The notes under the pieces are model-generated. The model searched no databases. It worked only from the letters and a program-made list of their open reading frames with translations, and had not been told where the DNA came from. DNA of 64,000 nucleotides from a candidate division CSSED10-310 bacterium (GTDB lineage: Bacteria > CSSED10-310). The stretch is taken from positions 1-64,000 of the forward strand of contig JAFGEQ010000011.1 of NCBI GenBank assembly GCA_016931515.1, written 5' to 3'. The position numbers and the translations under genes were made by a program. Of the stretch, positions 18,510-28,441 are shown in pieces; position 1 is the first letter of the stretch, and each line of letters begins with the position of its first letter.

Positions 18510-20333
18510 ATGCACGAATTATGTGCAAAAGCAACGCTCGCAGATCTCTTTTTGCTGACAAGTGAGCGGTTTGCTCATCGTGGAGCAGTCCGTTTCCGCA
18601 GGGATGGCCGATGGACCGAATACTCATTCAGAGAATTGAGGGAGAGGGTGTTCGCATCTTTTCATGCTCTTCGGTACATCGGTTTGGCGAAGGGTGATCA
18701 TATTGCGATATTATCAGAGAATAGGCCGGAGTGGTTTATTGCGGATCTGGCCATCCAGTGTCTCGGCTGTGCTTCGGTGCCATTGTATGCAACGTTAAAA
18801 ACTGACCAGATTCAATATATCATTCAGCAGAGTGAGGCGAAGCTGATCTTCGTTGAGAACCGCGAACAACTTGGAAAAATCCGTCATTGTCTGAATGAAC
18901 TTCCGAACCTGAAAAAACTTGTCGTGCTGGATCCGTTCGGTGTTGAGCTGGATGAAAAGGTCATATCATTTCAGGAATTCCACTATCTTGGAAAGGAATT
19001 GTTGAAGAAGGGCGAATCGGACGTTCTGGAGTCGGTGCAGTCCATCCAGCCCGAGGATCTTGCGAGTCTGGTCTATACATCGGGAACAACAGGGCATCCT
19101 AAGGGTGTCATGCTGACGCATTTGAATTTCATGTCGGATATTATGAGTTTGAAACGGGTTTTCGAACTCTCCGAAGAAGATATAATCCTCGGGATTCTCC
19201 CGTTATCTCATGTTCTCGAACGATGTGGTGCATATTATACTGCCTTTCTGGCTTCCGGATCCATGTATGTATTCACGGAATCACTCGAAACAGTCGCTCG
19301 TGACATGACGGAAGTAAAACCAACGTTTATTGTGGCTGTGCCGCGTCTTTTTGAAAAGATCTATCTGCGCATCATCGACTCGGTCAAATCCGGTAGTGGT
19401 GTTAAAAAAGCACTGTTCAACTGGGCTCTGCAAGTTGGACGTGCATATTATCTTGAGCATCGTGCATCCCCTCCCGGATTTGTTTTGCAGCAACAGTTCC
19501 GCTTAGCCAATCAACTCGTATTCTCAAAATTGCATCAACGGTTTGGGGGCAGGATTCGTTATTTTGTCTCGGGTGGCGCGTCGCTGGAGCCTAGAATAGC
19601 TCAGTTTTTTGCGTCGGTTGGAATAAAAATAATGGAAGGATACGGTTTGACCGAAACATCTCCAGTCAATACCGTGAACCATGATAAGGCTGTTCGTCTG
19701 GGTTCTGTCGGAAAGCCCATCGACTGTGTTCAGATCAAGCTGGCTGAAGATGGAGAAATCCTGATCAAAGGTCCCAATGTCACCCGGGGATACTATCGGA
19801 AACCGGAAGAAACTCAAGAGTTATTCGATGATGAAGGCTGGTTGAAAACGGGAGACATCGGTCGAATCGATGAAGACGGATTTCTATGGATAATAGACAG
19901 GAAAAAGGAAATCATCGTTACCTCGGGCGGCAAAAATATCGCTCCCCAACCGATCGAATCGATGCTGACGTCAAATCCTTTCATCAGTCATGCGATGCTG
20001 GTCGGAGATCATCGAAATTTTATAGCGGCTCTTATCGTTCCGGATTTCGAAACACTCAGCAATTGGTGCCGGAAAAACGGACTCGGCGATCTCGATATGG
20101 AACAAATGATTAAGCACGAAGATGTATATAACAAAATACAGAGCGAGATTCAGGAAACCATTGCCGGATTGCCGCGCTATGAGCAAGCTAAGAAATTTAT
20201 CCTTCTGTCAAATCCATGGACTATCGAAGGTGGCGAACTCACACCGACAATGAAGTTAAAAAGGCGAGTGATTTTAAGGAAATTCAGCTCGCATATCGAA
20301 TCTCTCTACCGGCCGGACATCAGGCAACGGTAA
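18510..20333 (+). CDS. Long-chain acyl-CoA synthetase (AMP-forming)
   Basis: ANL-superfamily enzyme that activates fatty acids through an acyl-adenylate. Motifs: the P-loop-like 'YTSGTTGHPKG' (about residue 190), 'GYGLTETSP' (about 380), 'LKTGDIG' (about 448) and 'RKKEIIVTSGGKNIAP' with the hinge (about 463-478). The length (607) and N-terminal layout match the FadD15/long-chain branch. The start has GGAGG 4-5 bases upstream. It is coupled to the FadL-like gene. Its last 14 bp overlap glmS, which is convergent. Confidence 0.92.
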   Translation: MHELCAKATLADLFLLTSERFAHRGAVRFRRDGRWTEYSFRELRERVFASFHALRYIGLAKGDHIAILSENRPEWFIADLAIQCLGCASVPLYATLKTDQIQYIIQQSEAKLIFVENREQLGKIRHCLNELPNLKKLVVLDPFGVELDEKVISFQEFHYLGKELLKKGESDVLESVQSIQPEDLASLVYTSGTTGHPKGVMLTHLNFMSDIMSLKRVFELSEEDIILGILPLSHVLERCGAYYTAFLASGSMYVFTESLETVARDMTEVKPTFIVAVPRLFEKIYLRIIDSVKSGSGVKKALFNWALQVGRAYYLEHRASPPGFVLQQQFRLANQLVFSKLHQRFGGRIRYFVSGGASLEPRIAQFFASVGIKIMEGYGLTETSPVNTVNHDKAVRLGSVGKPIDCVQIKLAEDGEILIKGPNVTRGYYRKPEETQELFDDEGWLKTGDIGRIDEDGFLWIIDRKKEIIVTSGGKNIAPQPIESMLTSNPFISHAMLVGDHRNFIAALIVPDFETLSNWCRKNGLGDLDMEQMIKHEDVYNKIQSEIQETIAGLPRYEQAKKFILLSNPWTIEGGELTPTMKLKRRVILRKFSSHIESLYRPDIRQR

Positions 20334-22131
20334 CGGATTTTGCCAGAGAACGCGGTCTGTCGACATTTCGTTTTAGTATGACAGCCGAATAGTACGCAAA
20401 CATTTGCCCCAGAACAAGCAACAGGACAGGCGCGCTGATTTGATCACTGTCCTGGAGATTGATCTCGTGATTAAAAATGCCGACACGTTCTCCGAAACCA
20501 AATCCGACAATGAATCCATCCCTGGATTTGATTTCCTCGGCATTGGCGATTGTATGCTGAAACAATTCTATTGAGGACCGTGGTGGCAAAAAGAAGATCG
20601 AACCGAACGATTTGTCAATCAGGGCGATTGTCCCGTGTTTCATGAAACCTCCGGACACTCCCTCCGCATGATGATAAGTAACCTCCTTCATTTTTAAAGC
20701 AGCTTCACGAGCAATAGCGCTGTATATACCCCTGCCGATGAAAAGCCAATTCCGATAGGATTGCGTCTGTTGAGCCAGATTGTTTACAAACCCCTTGCTT
20801 TCATTGATAACTCGACGGATCATTCCCGGCAAAGCCGCCAGGCTTTTTAAATGAGAGTCATAATCGCTTCCGGTAAGATGACCCGATCGACGTCCCAACT
20901 CCAGGGCTATTCTGATTGCTATTGTTATTTGAGCAACGGCTGCTTTCGTCGAAAGTACACAGATCTCGGGTCCTGACTGCTGCATGATCGCGAGATCAGT
21001 CTCCGAGACCATGGTCGACCCCATGACATTGATTATCGCGGCTGTCCGAGCGCCGAATTTTTTAGCATATCTCAATGCCGTCAACGTATCGTATGTTTCC
21101 CCGGATTGGGAGAAAGCCAGAACAAGGGAACGGTCCGATAACTGGGCGATGTATTCGAATTCGTCGGAGGAAACGGCAATCAAGTGCCGGCCTGATAAAA
21201 GGGCACAATAGTATTGAACGCACTCCGCGACGTAATAAGTGGTTCCGACTCCAAGAAGATATACGCGATCAGCGTTGAGGATCCAATCGCAGACGAGATT
21301 TATTTTCTCAATATCCACTTTCAGGGCTGACTCAACCGTGCTGGGCTGCTCGTGAATTTCCTTCAGCATATAATGCGGATAACCGCCCTTTTGACTAAGT
21401 TCGGGGTCCCAATCCAGAGTCACGATATCCCGAGTGATTTTTTCTCCGGATAACAGATTCCGGATTGATACAGCTTCACGATCAATGACGACATACTCGC
21501 CATCCTTAACGGGTATAACATTACGCGTATAGTCCAGGATGGCGTTATAATCCGAGCCGATATAATTTTCGTTAATGCCCAGCCCGATTATCAACGGGCT
21601 TTCTCTCCGGGCGGCATAGATGTGATTTGGATCGTGGACGCTGATTACTGCGAATGCAAAGGTCCCATCCAGATCGCGGGACATACGTCGAATGGATTCT
21701 TCCAGATCGCCACTGGATCTGAAATGGAAATCGATAAGATGCACGAGAACTTCGGTATCGGTATCGGATAGAAATTGATAATCCTTGGACTCCAGCATTT
21801 GCCGAAGATCACGATAATTTGAAATGATGCCATTGTGTACAAGTGCAAATTCACCTTGATTGCTGGCATGAGGATGAGCGTTTTCGCGCGTAACTGCACC
21901 GGTTGTTGCCCAGCGGGTATGGCCAATGCCAATCATGCCGTTCATTTCATTGAATTTCAGGATCTCGGACACCTGTTTTACAGGACCCTTGTCTTTTCGA
22001 ACATCGATAACGCCGTTATTACAGACAGCCAGCCCGCAGGAATCATATCCGCGATATTCCAGGTTCAGAAGTGATCTGACCAATTTGGGAGCGACCCGAC
22101 TCGAGCTGACAATACCCACGATTCCGCACAT
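20320..22131 (-). CDS. glmS: Glutamine-fructose-6-phosphate aminotransferase (isomerising)
   Basis: Makes glucosamine-6-phosphate, the entry to UDP-GlcNAc for peptidoglycan and LPS. N-terminal Cys2 (MCGIVGI) is the Ntn glutaminase nucleophile, with 'GIGHTRWATTG' following. Two SIS domains carry the sugar-phosphate site ('AFSQSGETYDT', 'LSTKAAV'). The C-terminus 'DRPRSLAKSVTVA' is the conserved tail. Length 603 is canonical. It is downstream of a sugar-nucleotidyltransferase gene by 11 bp, forming an amino-sugar pair. Confidence 0.96.
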   Translation of the reverse strand: MCGIVGIVSSSRVAPKLVRSLLNLEYRGYDSCGLAVCNNGVIDVRKDKGPVKQVSEILKFNEMNGMIGIGHTRWATTGAVTRENAHPHASNQGEFALVHNGIISNYRDLRQMLESKDYQFLSDTDTEVLVHLIDFHFRSSGDLEESIRRMSRDLDGTFAFAVISVHDPNHIYAARRESPLIIGLGINENYIGSDYNAILDYTRNVIPVKDGEYVVIDREAVSIRNLLSGEKITRDIVTLDWDPELSQKGGYPHYMLKEIHEQPSTVESALKVDIEKINLVCDWILNADRVYLLGVGTTYYVAECVQYYCALLSGRHLIAVSSDEFEYIAQLSDRSLVLAFSQSGETYDTLTALRYAKKFGARTAAIINVMGSTMVSETDLAIMQQSGPEICVLSTKAAVAQITIAIRIALELGRRSGHLTGSDYDSHLKSLAALPGMIRRVINESKGFVNNLAQQTQSYRNWLFIGRGIYSAIAREAALKMKEVTYHHAEGVSGGFMKHGTIALIDKSFGSIFFLPPRSSIELFQHTIANAEEIKSRDGFIVGFGFGERVGIFNHEINLQDSDQISAPVLLLVLGQMFAYYSAVILKRNVDRPRSLAKSVTVA

Positions 22132-22142
22132 AAATGACCTTT

Positions 22143-23351
22143 CTATTCTTTAGGGTAGGTCCCGAAGTGAGGGATAGACATGCCGGAGGCAATTTTCGTT
22201 CCCGGGAGGAAAGTATGATTTGCACCAATCCAGGTTTTATCTCCGATAAACGATCCGAGCTTAAGCAATCCCGAGTCTATCGATTCACCGGCGATATCCA
22301 CGTGAACCGTACTCTGGTCCATATTGATATTGACCATAATGGTCGCCGAGCCAACATTCACGTCATGCCCGATCACGGAATCACCGATGAAACTCAATCG
22401 CCCAATCTCCGATCCCGGCATCAGTACCGAGTTTTTGACTTCCACTCCGAATCCGATGATCGATCCCTCTCCTATACATGTATATTCACGCAACAGTGCA
22501 TTGTGGCCAATGAAACTGTTTTTTCCGATATAACAAGGCCCAATGATGGACGAGCCCGTTTTAATCGTGACATTATCTTCGATATATACCGGTCCGGAAA
22601 TCATCGATCCAGGTTCAATAATAGTGGTTATTGCGAAACTTGATCGATCCCACTGTTTCATGTGTATTCTATTCGCAGCCAGGATACTCCAGGGATAAGC
22701 GATATCGATCCAGTCTCCCTCCCAGATGGATGCATACATATCCATGGAATCCTGCATCACACGAAACGCCTCGATCACATTCCCGGAGCAATCAGCGAGA
22801 ATTCTGAAGAATGAACCCGGCAGGATAAATGCGCCTGCCAGAATGTAATTGCCCAGATTTTTGGATCGAGGTTTCTCAATGATTTGGGTGATCCGCATGT
22901 CATGATCCATATAAATCACACCAAAATCGCTGGAATCGCCCGTCAGACTCACTGCTGCTACAGGTTTCCGGACCCGATTAAATGAATGGATCAAGGCTCT
23001 GAACAGATTTCCCGAATACATGATGTCACCGTAAGCCAGTAAAAAGAAGTCTCTTTCATCAATGAATTCTTTTGCTGTAAGGATGCCCTGACCAACACCC
23101 AACGATTGATCTTGTGTCAGGATTGTCAGCGACGGCGATTTCAAATCATTTGAATCGGAACAGTCGTAGTCCATGGAGCTGTATTTTGGATTTACCACCA
23201 CGGCGGTGTCGTGGATCCCTATCTGCTGGAGTGATTCGATCAACCGGGCTAAAATCGTCTTTCCACAGATTGAGATCAACGCTTTGGGTCGACATTCGGT
23301 AAGGGGCTCAAGACGTGTGCCCGGCCCTGCTGTCAATATGACTGCTTTCAT
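22143..23351 (-). CDS. GlmU-like sugar-1-phosphate nucleotidyltransferase
   Basis: An N-terminal nucleotidyltransferase domain starts with 'AVILTAGPGTRLEPLT' (residues 3-18), the complete GxGTRL loop and an RPKAL lysine. The C-terminal half is a left-handed beta-helix of hexapeptide repeats ('GPVYIEDNVTIKTGSSIIG'). The length (402) is short of E. coli GlmU (456) and resembles archaeal-type bifunctional enzymes or glucose-1-phosphate thymidylyltransferases. Co-transcription with glmS favours UDP-GlcNAc synthesis, but substrate specificity is not readable from the sequence. GAGAGG precedes the start. Confidence 0.85.
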   Translation of the reverse strand: MKAVILTAGPGTRLEPLTECRPKALISICGKTILARLIESLQQIGIHDTAVVVNPKYSSMDYDCSDSNDLKSPSLTILTQDQSLGVGQGILTAKEFIDERDFFLLAYGDIMYSGNLFRALIHSFNRVRKPVAAVSLTGDSSDFGVIYMDHDMRITQIIEKPRSKNLGNYILAGAFILPGSFFRILADCSGNVIEAFRVMQDSMDMYASIWEGDWIDIAYPWSILAANRIHMKQWDRSSFAITTIIEPGSMISGPVYIEDNVTIKTGSSIIGPCYIGKNSFIGHNALLREYTCIGEGSIIGFGVEVKNSVLMPGSEIGRLSFIGDSVIGHDVNVGSATIMVNINMDQSTVHVDIAGESIDSGLLKLGSFIGDKTWIGANHTFLPGTKIASGMSIPHFGTYPKE

Positions 23352-23520
23352 GTTTAATACCTCTCAGATCGGCAAAATGCTACCTGATTCGTAATCCTCC
23401 CGAAACCATAGCAGAAAACGACATGAGACGAAACGACCTTTATCATGTCTTTTTCAAACAGCGATTTAAGCGTAACCAGCGCGATGTGATCTGATCTAAG
23501 TGATGAAACCGGAGGGAATC

Positions 23521-24906
23521 ATGTCCGAATTGGTTCGATATAAAACAGAAGAAAAAACACTCGATCAAGCGGCATCGGACTGGATATCGTCACTGGAAGG
23601 TCCATTATCGGCTAATCAGGGAAAAGATATCATTGACCTGTATTTTAACGAGATGGGATCAATTCAAACGCTTTCAAGGGAGGAAGAGGTCTCTCTGGCG
23701 ATGAGGATTGAGTCACAATCCACTGAATTATTGGACGCAATTTCAGGCATTCCGGACCTGCCGAGATGGATCCTTGAGTGGATTGGCGATTGTCGTGAGA
23801 AAGCGCGGCGTTGGGAAGAGATTTTTCAGACAAGGGTTACTATCATAGACGGAGAAGAGAGGCGGATCGGTTTCAGGGAAAGGAACAGTTTGCTCGATGA
23901 ACTGCAGAATGAGATTGAGATTTTACTGGAAAGAACGCGGACTGATTTCGACGACCGTAATGAGCAAAAGGATGCACGGGACTGTCTCCGCAATAGGATT
24001 TTAGAACATTTCAAGGCACTGGATCCGAGCATCGAAGCCATTAATGATCTTCGTCATCGATTCAGACAAACCATCGTGACTTCCAGACAATCCGGGGTGA
24101 ATGCTGTTCAAGGCACACCCCCTATCCCGATTGAGTATTGTGAGACTCTCCTACAACAAATTGATGCAGCATTTGATAAATTGATGATCGAAAAAAATCA
24201 TTTGATTCAAGCTAATCTGCGGCTTGTTGTCAGCATCGCAAAAAAATTCATCAAACGCGGTTTGCCGTTTTCGGATGTTCTTCAGGAAGGAAATCTCGGG
24301 CTGATTAAAGCGGTCGATAAATTCAATTATCGTAGGGGTTACCGATTTTCAACTTATGCGACGTGGTGGATACAACAATCCATCATCAGGGCGGTCGCTG
24401 AAACAGGGCGGTTGATCCGTGTACCATTATATGTGGCTGAAACTTTATCCAGGATCAACCGGATAGGGAACAAGCTTCAGCAGGAATTTGGCCGCGATGT
24501 GTCAATCGAGGAACTCGCCGCGGCATCCAATACATCGGCGGATAATGTCCACCTGTATCTCGATGTATACCGGGTACCATATTCCCTTGAAATGCCGATC
24601 GGTGATAACGAGGAAGGTCGCTTGAGCGATATGTTACCTGATTACAGCGCGAAGTCGCCTCTGGATAACCTGCATAAGCTTGATATTCGGCAATACATAC
24701 TGGATGCGCTTGATGGAATTTCAGTTCGCGAGAAACTGGTTCTCAAGATGCGTTTTGGTATTGATTCCGAAAAGGAATATACTCTGGAAGAGATTGGTCG
24801 GCTGCTAGGGCTGACCAGGGAGAGAATTCGGCAGATTGAATTGGAAGCCTTGAAAAAGATCCGCCAAATCAGGCTGTCTAACGAGTCTCGACTGCATACT
24901 GAATAA
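23521..24906 (+). CDS. rpoD: RNA polymerase sigma factor, RpoD family
   Basis: The start is set at 23521 because GGAGGG ends 4 bases before this ATG; an upstream in-frame ATG at 23500 lacks a site. The product is 461 residues. Region 1.2 ('[18 protein letters not shown]'), a non-conserved insertion of about 120 residues, region 2 ('[12 protein letters not shown]', '[20 protein letters not shown]', '[14 protein letters not shown]') and region 3 are all present. Region 4 with the helix-turn-helix ('[19 protein letters not shown]') follows. Region 1.1 is absent or very short. It is most likely the primary or a group-2 sigma factor. Confidence 0.9.
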   Translation: MSELVRYKTEEKTLDQAASDWISSLEGPLSANQGKDIIDLYFNEMGSIQTLSREEEVSLAMRIESQSTELLDAISGIPDLPRWILEWIGDCREKARRWEEIFQTRVTIIDGEERRIGFRERNSLLDELQNEIEILLERTRTDFDDRNEQKDARDCLRNRILEHFKALDPSIEAINDLRHRFRQTIVTSRQSGVNAVQGTPPIPIEYCETLLQQIDAAFDKLMIEKNHLIQANLRLVVSIAKKFIKRGLPFSDVLQEGNLGLIKAVDKFNYRRGYRFSTYATWWIQQSIIRAVAETGRLIRVPLYVAETLSRINRIGNKLQQEFGRDVSIEELAAASNTSADNVHLYLDVYRVPYSLEMPIGDNEEGRLSDMLPDYSAKSPLDNLHKLDIRQYILDALDGISVREKLVLKMRFGIDSEKEYTLEEIGRLLGLTRERIRQIELEALKKIRQIRLSNESRLHTE

Positions 24907-24916
24907 AAAGAAGACG

Positions 24917-24950
24917 AAAAAAAAGCGATTCAGATCAACTGAACCGCTTT
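24917..24950 (-). terminator. Terminator of the Tol-Pal operon
   Basis: A hairpin (24922-24933 with 24939-24950, one mismatch) lies between the convergent rpoD and cpoB genes. Read on the minus strand it ends in a run of eight T residues, a strong intrinsic terminator. On the plus strand the T tail is short, so it may work weakly for rpoD as well. Confidence 0.88.
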
Positions 24951-24969
24951 GATACAATTTCTATTCTAT

Positions 24970-25740
24970 TCAGGGGTTTTGAAGACGGTCCTGGGCGAGT
25001 CGTGCTTCGGAAGAATACGGATGCTTCTCTATCAGCTCTTCAAGAATTTTCTGGCCGCCCGTCACATCACCGGATTCAATAAGACACAGTCCCTTCTTCA
25101 ACAATGCAGGCACAGCTTTATCGCCATTGGGATAACGGGATAAAACCAGCTCAAATTGCTCCAGGGCTTTGTCATACCGTGCTTGGGCGTAATAGCATTC
25201 CCCGATCCAATACTGGGAGTTATCTGCCAGATCGGAATCGGCGAACGCGGCTAGAAATCCTTGAAATTCGAGAATCGCAAGATCGTAATTCCGGTTGATG
25301 TAATCATTGTATGCAGTCTGATACACAACCTCTGGTCTTTGATCACCACTATCGGTTTGCTGCCCTTCCGCTTGATCCTGAGTTCCTGAAGATTGGGCAT
25401 CAGATGCCCGGAACCTCAGCGAATCACTGGATTGGATTACCGAAGTCGATGGAGTGGAATACTGCAGTTTTTCAACCGCGTTCTGAACTATCTCACTCTG
25501 CAAAGTGACCGTGTTGACCATATCTGCCTGGGTTTTACTGATCGCATCCAACCTTGTCATGATCAGATTAATTTCCCGATTCAGCGCTTCGTATTCGGCT
25601 TTGCTTTCCGAACGCTCGGTTCGTTGCATCGTTTCAAGTTTTTCAATCCGATGCATCATGGGTTCACTTGTAGCGCAACCCAGAACACCTGCTATCATCA
25701 GCATTACCATCAACATCCAACCTGTTACACGATAAAACAC
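24970..25740 (-). CDS. cpoB: Tol-Pal accessory lipoprotein CpoB (YbgF)
   Basis: Periplasmic coordinator of Tol-Pal and cell-wall synthesis. GTG start with GGAGGG 8-9 bases upstream. A signal peptide with lipobox 'GVLGC' (Cys about residue 22) makes it a lipoprotein, which differs from the soluble E. coli protein. An N-terminal coiled coil (about 32-90), a Gln/Ser linker and three TPR motifs (about 135-250, 'YWIGECYYAQARYDKALEQF') follow. It is the last gene of the tol operon, 22 bp after pal. Confidence 0.9.
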   Translation of the reverse strand: MFYRVTGWMLMVMLMIAGVLGCATSEPMMHRIEKLETMQRTERSESKAEYEALNREINLIMTRLDAISKTQADMVNTVTLQSEIVQNAVEKLQYSTPSTSVIQSSDSLRFRASDAQSSGTQDQAEGQQTDSGDQRPEVVYQTAYNDYINRNYDLAILEFQGFLAAFADSDLADNSQYWIGECYYAQARYDKALEQFELVLSRYPNGDKAVPALLKKGLCLIESGDVTGGQKILEELIEKHPYSSEARLAQDRLQNP

Positions 25741-25762
25741 CAGGTTAACCCTCCACCCGGGA

Positions 25763-26299
25763 TCAGTCGTTCACTACAAATGCAGCCCGACGATTCAGTT
25801 TCCAGCAAGATTCCTTGCTTTCTCTGCAAACAGGTCGTTCCTCACCATATGTGACGGTTTCGATCAGCGATCCCTGCACACCGAAATCCATCAAATATTT
25901 CTTGGCTGCCGCCGCTCGTCGTTCACCCAGTGCAAGATTGTACTCATTGGAACCACGCTCATCGCAATGTCCTTCGATCGTGACCGTGATATCGGGGTTC
26001 TTGATCATGTAGGCGGCCTTCTCAGCAAGAATGGATCGACCTTCTGCAGTCAATACCGCTTTGTCATAATCGTAATAGACCGATTCACTGCTTAAAACAC
26101 TGCGGGCTTCTTCCAATTTTATCAACCGGAGCTCTTCCATGGTCGGCTCTTCTTGTGCGGGAGCAGCAATTGGAGTGTTTGTTGGCGCTGCTGATTCAGG
26201 AACAAACTCCTGCTCGGGTGCTTTCTTCTTACACCCGCCCATCATCAGTCCAACACACACGACCAGCAACACGAAATAAAAACTCACATTTCGAAACAT
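25763..26299 (-). CDS. pal: Peptidoglycan-associated lipoprotein Pal
   Basis: The start is at 26299, where AGGAGG lies 6 bases upstream; the frame to 26359 lacks a site. 178 residues. The lipobox 'LMMGGC' is near residue 23, followed by a Pro/Ala/Glu linker. An OmpA-like domain carries 'YYDYDKAVLT', 'ITVTIEGHCDERGSNEYN' and 'LGERRAAAAKKYL', including the peptidoglycan-binding Asp/Arg residues. Two extra Cys residues near the end (PVCRESKESCW) may form a disulfide, as in other Pal proteins. Outer-membrane anchor of the Tol system. Confidence 0.95.
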   Translation of the reverse strand: MFRNVSFYFVLLVVCVGLMMGGCKKKAPEQEFVPESAAPTNTPIAAPAQEEPTMEELRLIKLEEARSVLSSESVYYDYDKAVLTAEGRSILAEKAAYMIKNPDITVTIEGHCDERGSNEYNLALGERRAAAAKKYLMDFGVQGSLIETVTYGEERPVCRESKESCWKLNRRAAFVVND

Positions 26300-26402
26300 A
26301 CAAAACCTCCTGATCAAATTTAGCCAGATTCGTTGAATACCTAATTCAACTTTCGTCAATGCTATTCTATTTGAATAACAATATCAAAGTAAAAAGCAAC
26401 GT

Positions 26403-27707
26403 TTATCGAGACCATGCCGGATTCTCGCACCCCCCCATGGCATGAACAATCCGGCGAATGTTCCGGCCGGATAAATCCATTACGTACAACCCTTTTGAAC
26501 CATCGCGAGTCGACGTAAACGCAATATGACGACCGTTTCTCCCGAATGAAGGATCTTCATTATGTCCCGCCTCGGATGTGAGAGGATGTTCATCACTCCC
26601 ATTCGGACGGATCATCCAAATGTTAAATACTCCATCCCGCCTGCTGTGATAAGCGATCCAATCACCCCTCGGCGACCAATCGGGAGCGGTGTTATAATTA
26701 CCAACGCTGGTCAATCGACGGATGTTGGCGCCGTCAATATCCATGATATATAACTGAGGGCTGCCGGTCCTGTCCGATACAAAAACAAGTTCGCGGCCAT
26801 TGGGCGCAAAGACAGGATTCGTATCCACCCCCGAAGAAAATGTTAGACGTCTTACTTTTTTTGTTTCCAGGTTATACAGTGAAATCTCCGGATCTCCTTC
26901 GTAACTTATCGTCAATGCCAGATGTATTCCATCAGGATTCGGAGCAGGGGTTATATGCATTCCACCCTGCAATAGAGGCATCGATGTGGAATCCGCCAGG
27001 TCGATCACGTACAGGTCAGGGTATTTCTGCTGATAGCTGGTTATAAAAAGTTCCGCGTTTTCGACAGACCACGCAGGTGACAAATTGATACTGCCATTCC
27101 GTGTGATCTGGGTCAGATTGCTGCCATCCGGATCAACCGTGTACACTTCGGCATTCCCTGTTCGACGAGACGTGAAAGCAATACGCGTATCATTGATTCC
27201 TCTCTCCCCAGTCAATCTGTACTGAACTTCATCGGCAAATTTATGAATAACCGATCGTACTCCCGAAAGGGGTGTCGTGTAACGGATGCCTACAATCTGC
27301 TGACCCATCCGGACATCGAATAATCGGATACTGATCCGGTAATCGCCGTCTGGACCTTGATTGATATATCCTGTCAATAAAGACTGCACTCCAACCAGGT
27401 AATACTGGCCAAAATCCGGATTGACGAGTTCTTTCTCAGAGGTGGGGAAAAAAGGTGATATATCGATAACGTTAAAGCGGCCTGAAAACTCAAAATCCTG
27501 CCTGAAAATCGAATGGATTTCCCTTACAAGTTCCGGCTGCTCACTCAATTCGCTGTTAAATAGCGGTAAAGCTATATCAATTTTTTTAGCTTGTGATGCG
27601 GTGATATCGAAATACACATCCGCACTCCGGCATACAGATACCGCAGTCCAGGCGAGGAAGAACCCGGTTACCAACCTGTTCATCTGTTTTCTTTTTGTAA
27701 ACGTCAC
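26403..27707 (-). CDS. tolB: Tol-Pal translocation protein TolB
   Basis: Periplasmic partner of Pal. The frame is open to 27959 but overlaps tolA. A GTG at 27707 has GGAG 8 bases upstream and gives a normal basic, hydrophobic signal peptide. An ATG at 27683 is the alternative. The product is about 434 residues. It has an N-terminal alpha/beta domain (about 30-165) and a C-terminal six-bladed propeller with repeated WD40-like (PD40) motifs ('NPVFAPNGRELVFVSDR', 'APDWSPRGDWIAYHSR'). It follows tolA by 10 bp. Confidence 0.94.
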   Translation of the reverse strand: MTFTKRKQMNRLVTGFFLAWTAVSVCRSADVYFDITASQAKKIDIALPLFNSELSEQPELVREIHSIFRQDFEFSGRFNVIDISPFFPTSEKELVNPDFGQYYLVGVQSLLTGYINQGPDGDYRISIRLFDVRMGQQIVGIRYTTPLSGVRSVIHKFADEVQYRLTGERGINDTRIAFTSRRTGNAEVYTVDPDGSNLTQITRNGSINLSPAWSVENAELFITSYQQKYPDLYVIDLADSTSMPLLQGGMHITPAPNPDGIHLALTISYEGDPEISLYNLETKKVRRLTFSSGVDTNPVFAPNGRELVFVSDRTGSPQLYIMDIDGANIRRLTSVGNYNTAPDWSPRGDWIAYHSRRDGVFNIWMIRPNGSDEHPLTSEAGHNEDPSFGRNGRHIAFTSTRDGSKGLYVMDLSGRNIRRIVHAMGGCENPAWSR

Positions 27708-27717
27708 AATGATACTC

Positions 27718-28434
27718 CTATAACTTGCAAATAAATCCAAAATGTACACCGAGACTCGAATCCGAGTATCCTTCCGGCAGTGAAGGGAACGGGGCACTGA
27801 CGATAACAGCACGTAGAGCGGATTGATCCAGAATCGTATCCCCCGATGTTTCCTCGATACCGGATGCCAGTAGGCGACCCTGACGATCAATGCGAAAAGA
27901 TATAACAACCCGTTTATTCTCAGCTTCAAATGAACCGAACGGGGGAATCCAGTTTTCACTGACTTTGCTTTTCATCATCGCCAGGTAGTACAGAAATGGA
28001 AAGTCCTTAGCGTCAACCCGCATGGATCCCATTGTCTGGCCGCCGCCTCCGGGAAGCAGATCCGACTGCATCGCAAACTCTTCTTCGGTGGCAGCTTTTG
28101 GAGGAGGTGTGCGGTCTTTTTCACGGTTCTTCATACGTTTTAATTCCGCATCAGAAGGATCGACTAACTCGTTCTTCGGCACTGGTTTGGGTGGTTCGGC
28201 GGGTTTTGGTTTTTCTATGGAGACGGCTGCTGGAACGATGTCGGAGCCTAATTCAGGCAGTGCATAATCGAAAAGAGTCACATCGACGACATGATCGGAG
28301 TCGATGGATCGAGCCCTTAGCATGGGGAGCAGAACAATCAACAGGATGCTCAACAGGTGACATGCCGTTGAAATCATCACGGCGACCAGGGTTCGCCGCG
28401 AATGTTCTTGCACCAAGCCGGAAAAATAGTCCAT
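27718..28434 (-). CDS. tolA: TolA/TonB-like energy-transducing protein
   Basis: Links the TolQR motor to Pal/TolB across the periplasm. The start is set at the ATG 7 bases after the tolR stop; a TTG at 28458 inside tolR is less likely. About 238 residues. One N-terminal transmembrane helix (about 20-40), a Pro/Lys/Glu-rich linker (about 70-115) and a C-terminal TonB/TolA fold ('VVISFRIDRQGRLLASGI', 'LDQSALRAV') are visible. The linker is much shorter than in E. coli TolA. Gene order identifies it as TolA despite the TonB-like domain. Confidence 0.88.
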   Translation of the reverse strand: MDYFSGLVQEHSRRTLVAVMISTACHLLSILLIVLLPMLRARSIDSDHVVDVTLFDYALPELGSDIVPAAVSIEKPKPAEPPKPVPKNELVDPSDAELKRMKNREKDRTPPPKAATEEEFAMQSDLLPGGGGQTMGSMRVDAKDFPFLYYLAMMKSKVSENWIPPFGSFEAENKRVVISFRIDRQGRLLASGIEETSGDTILDQSALRAVIVSAPFPSLPEGYSDSSLGVHFGFICKL

Positions 28435-28441
28435 GAACCTG

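Noticed and set aside
27708-27959. Upstream extension of tolB
   Set aside because: It would overlap tolA completely in another frame; the GTG at 27707 has a good ribosome site and a normal signal peptide.
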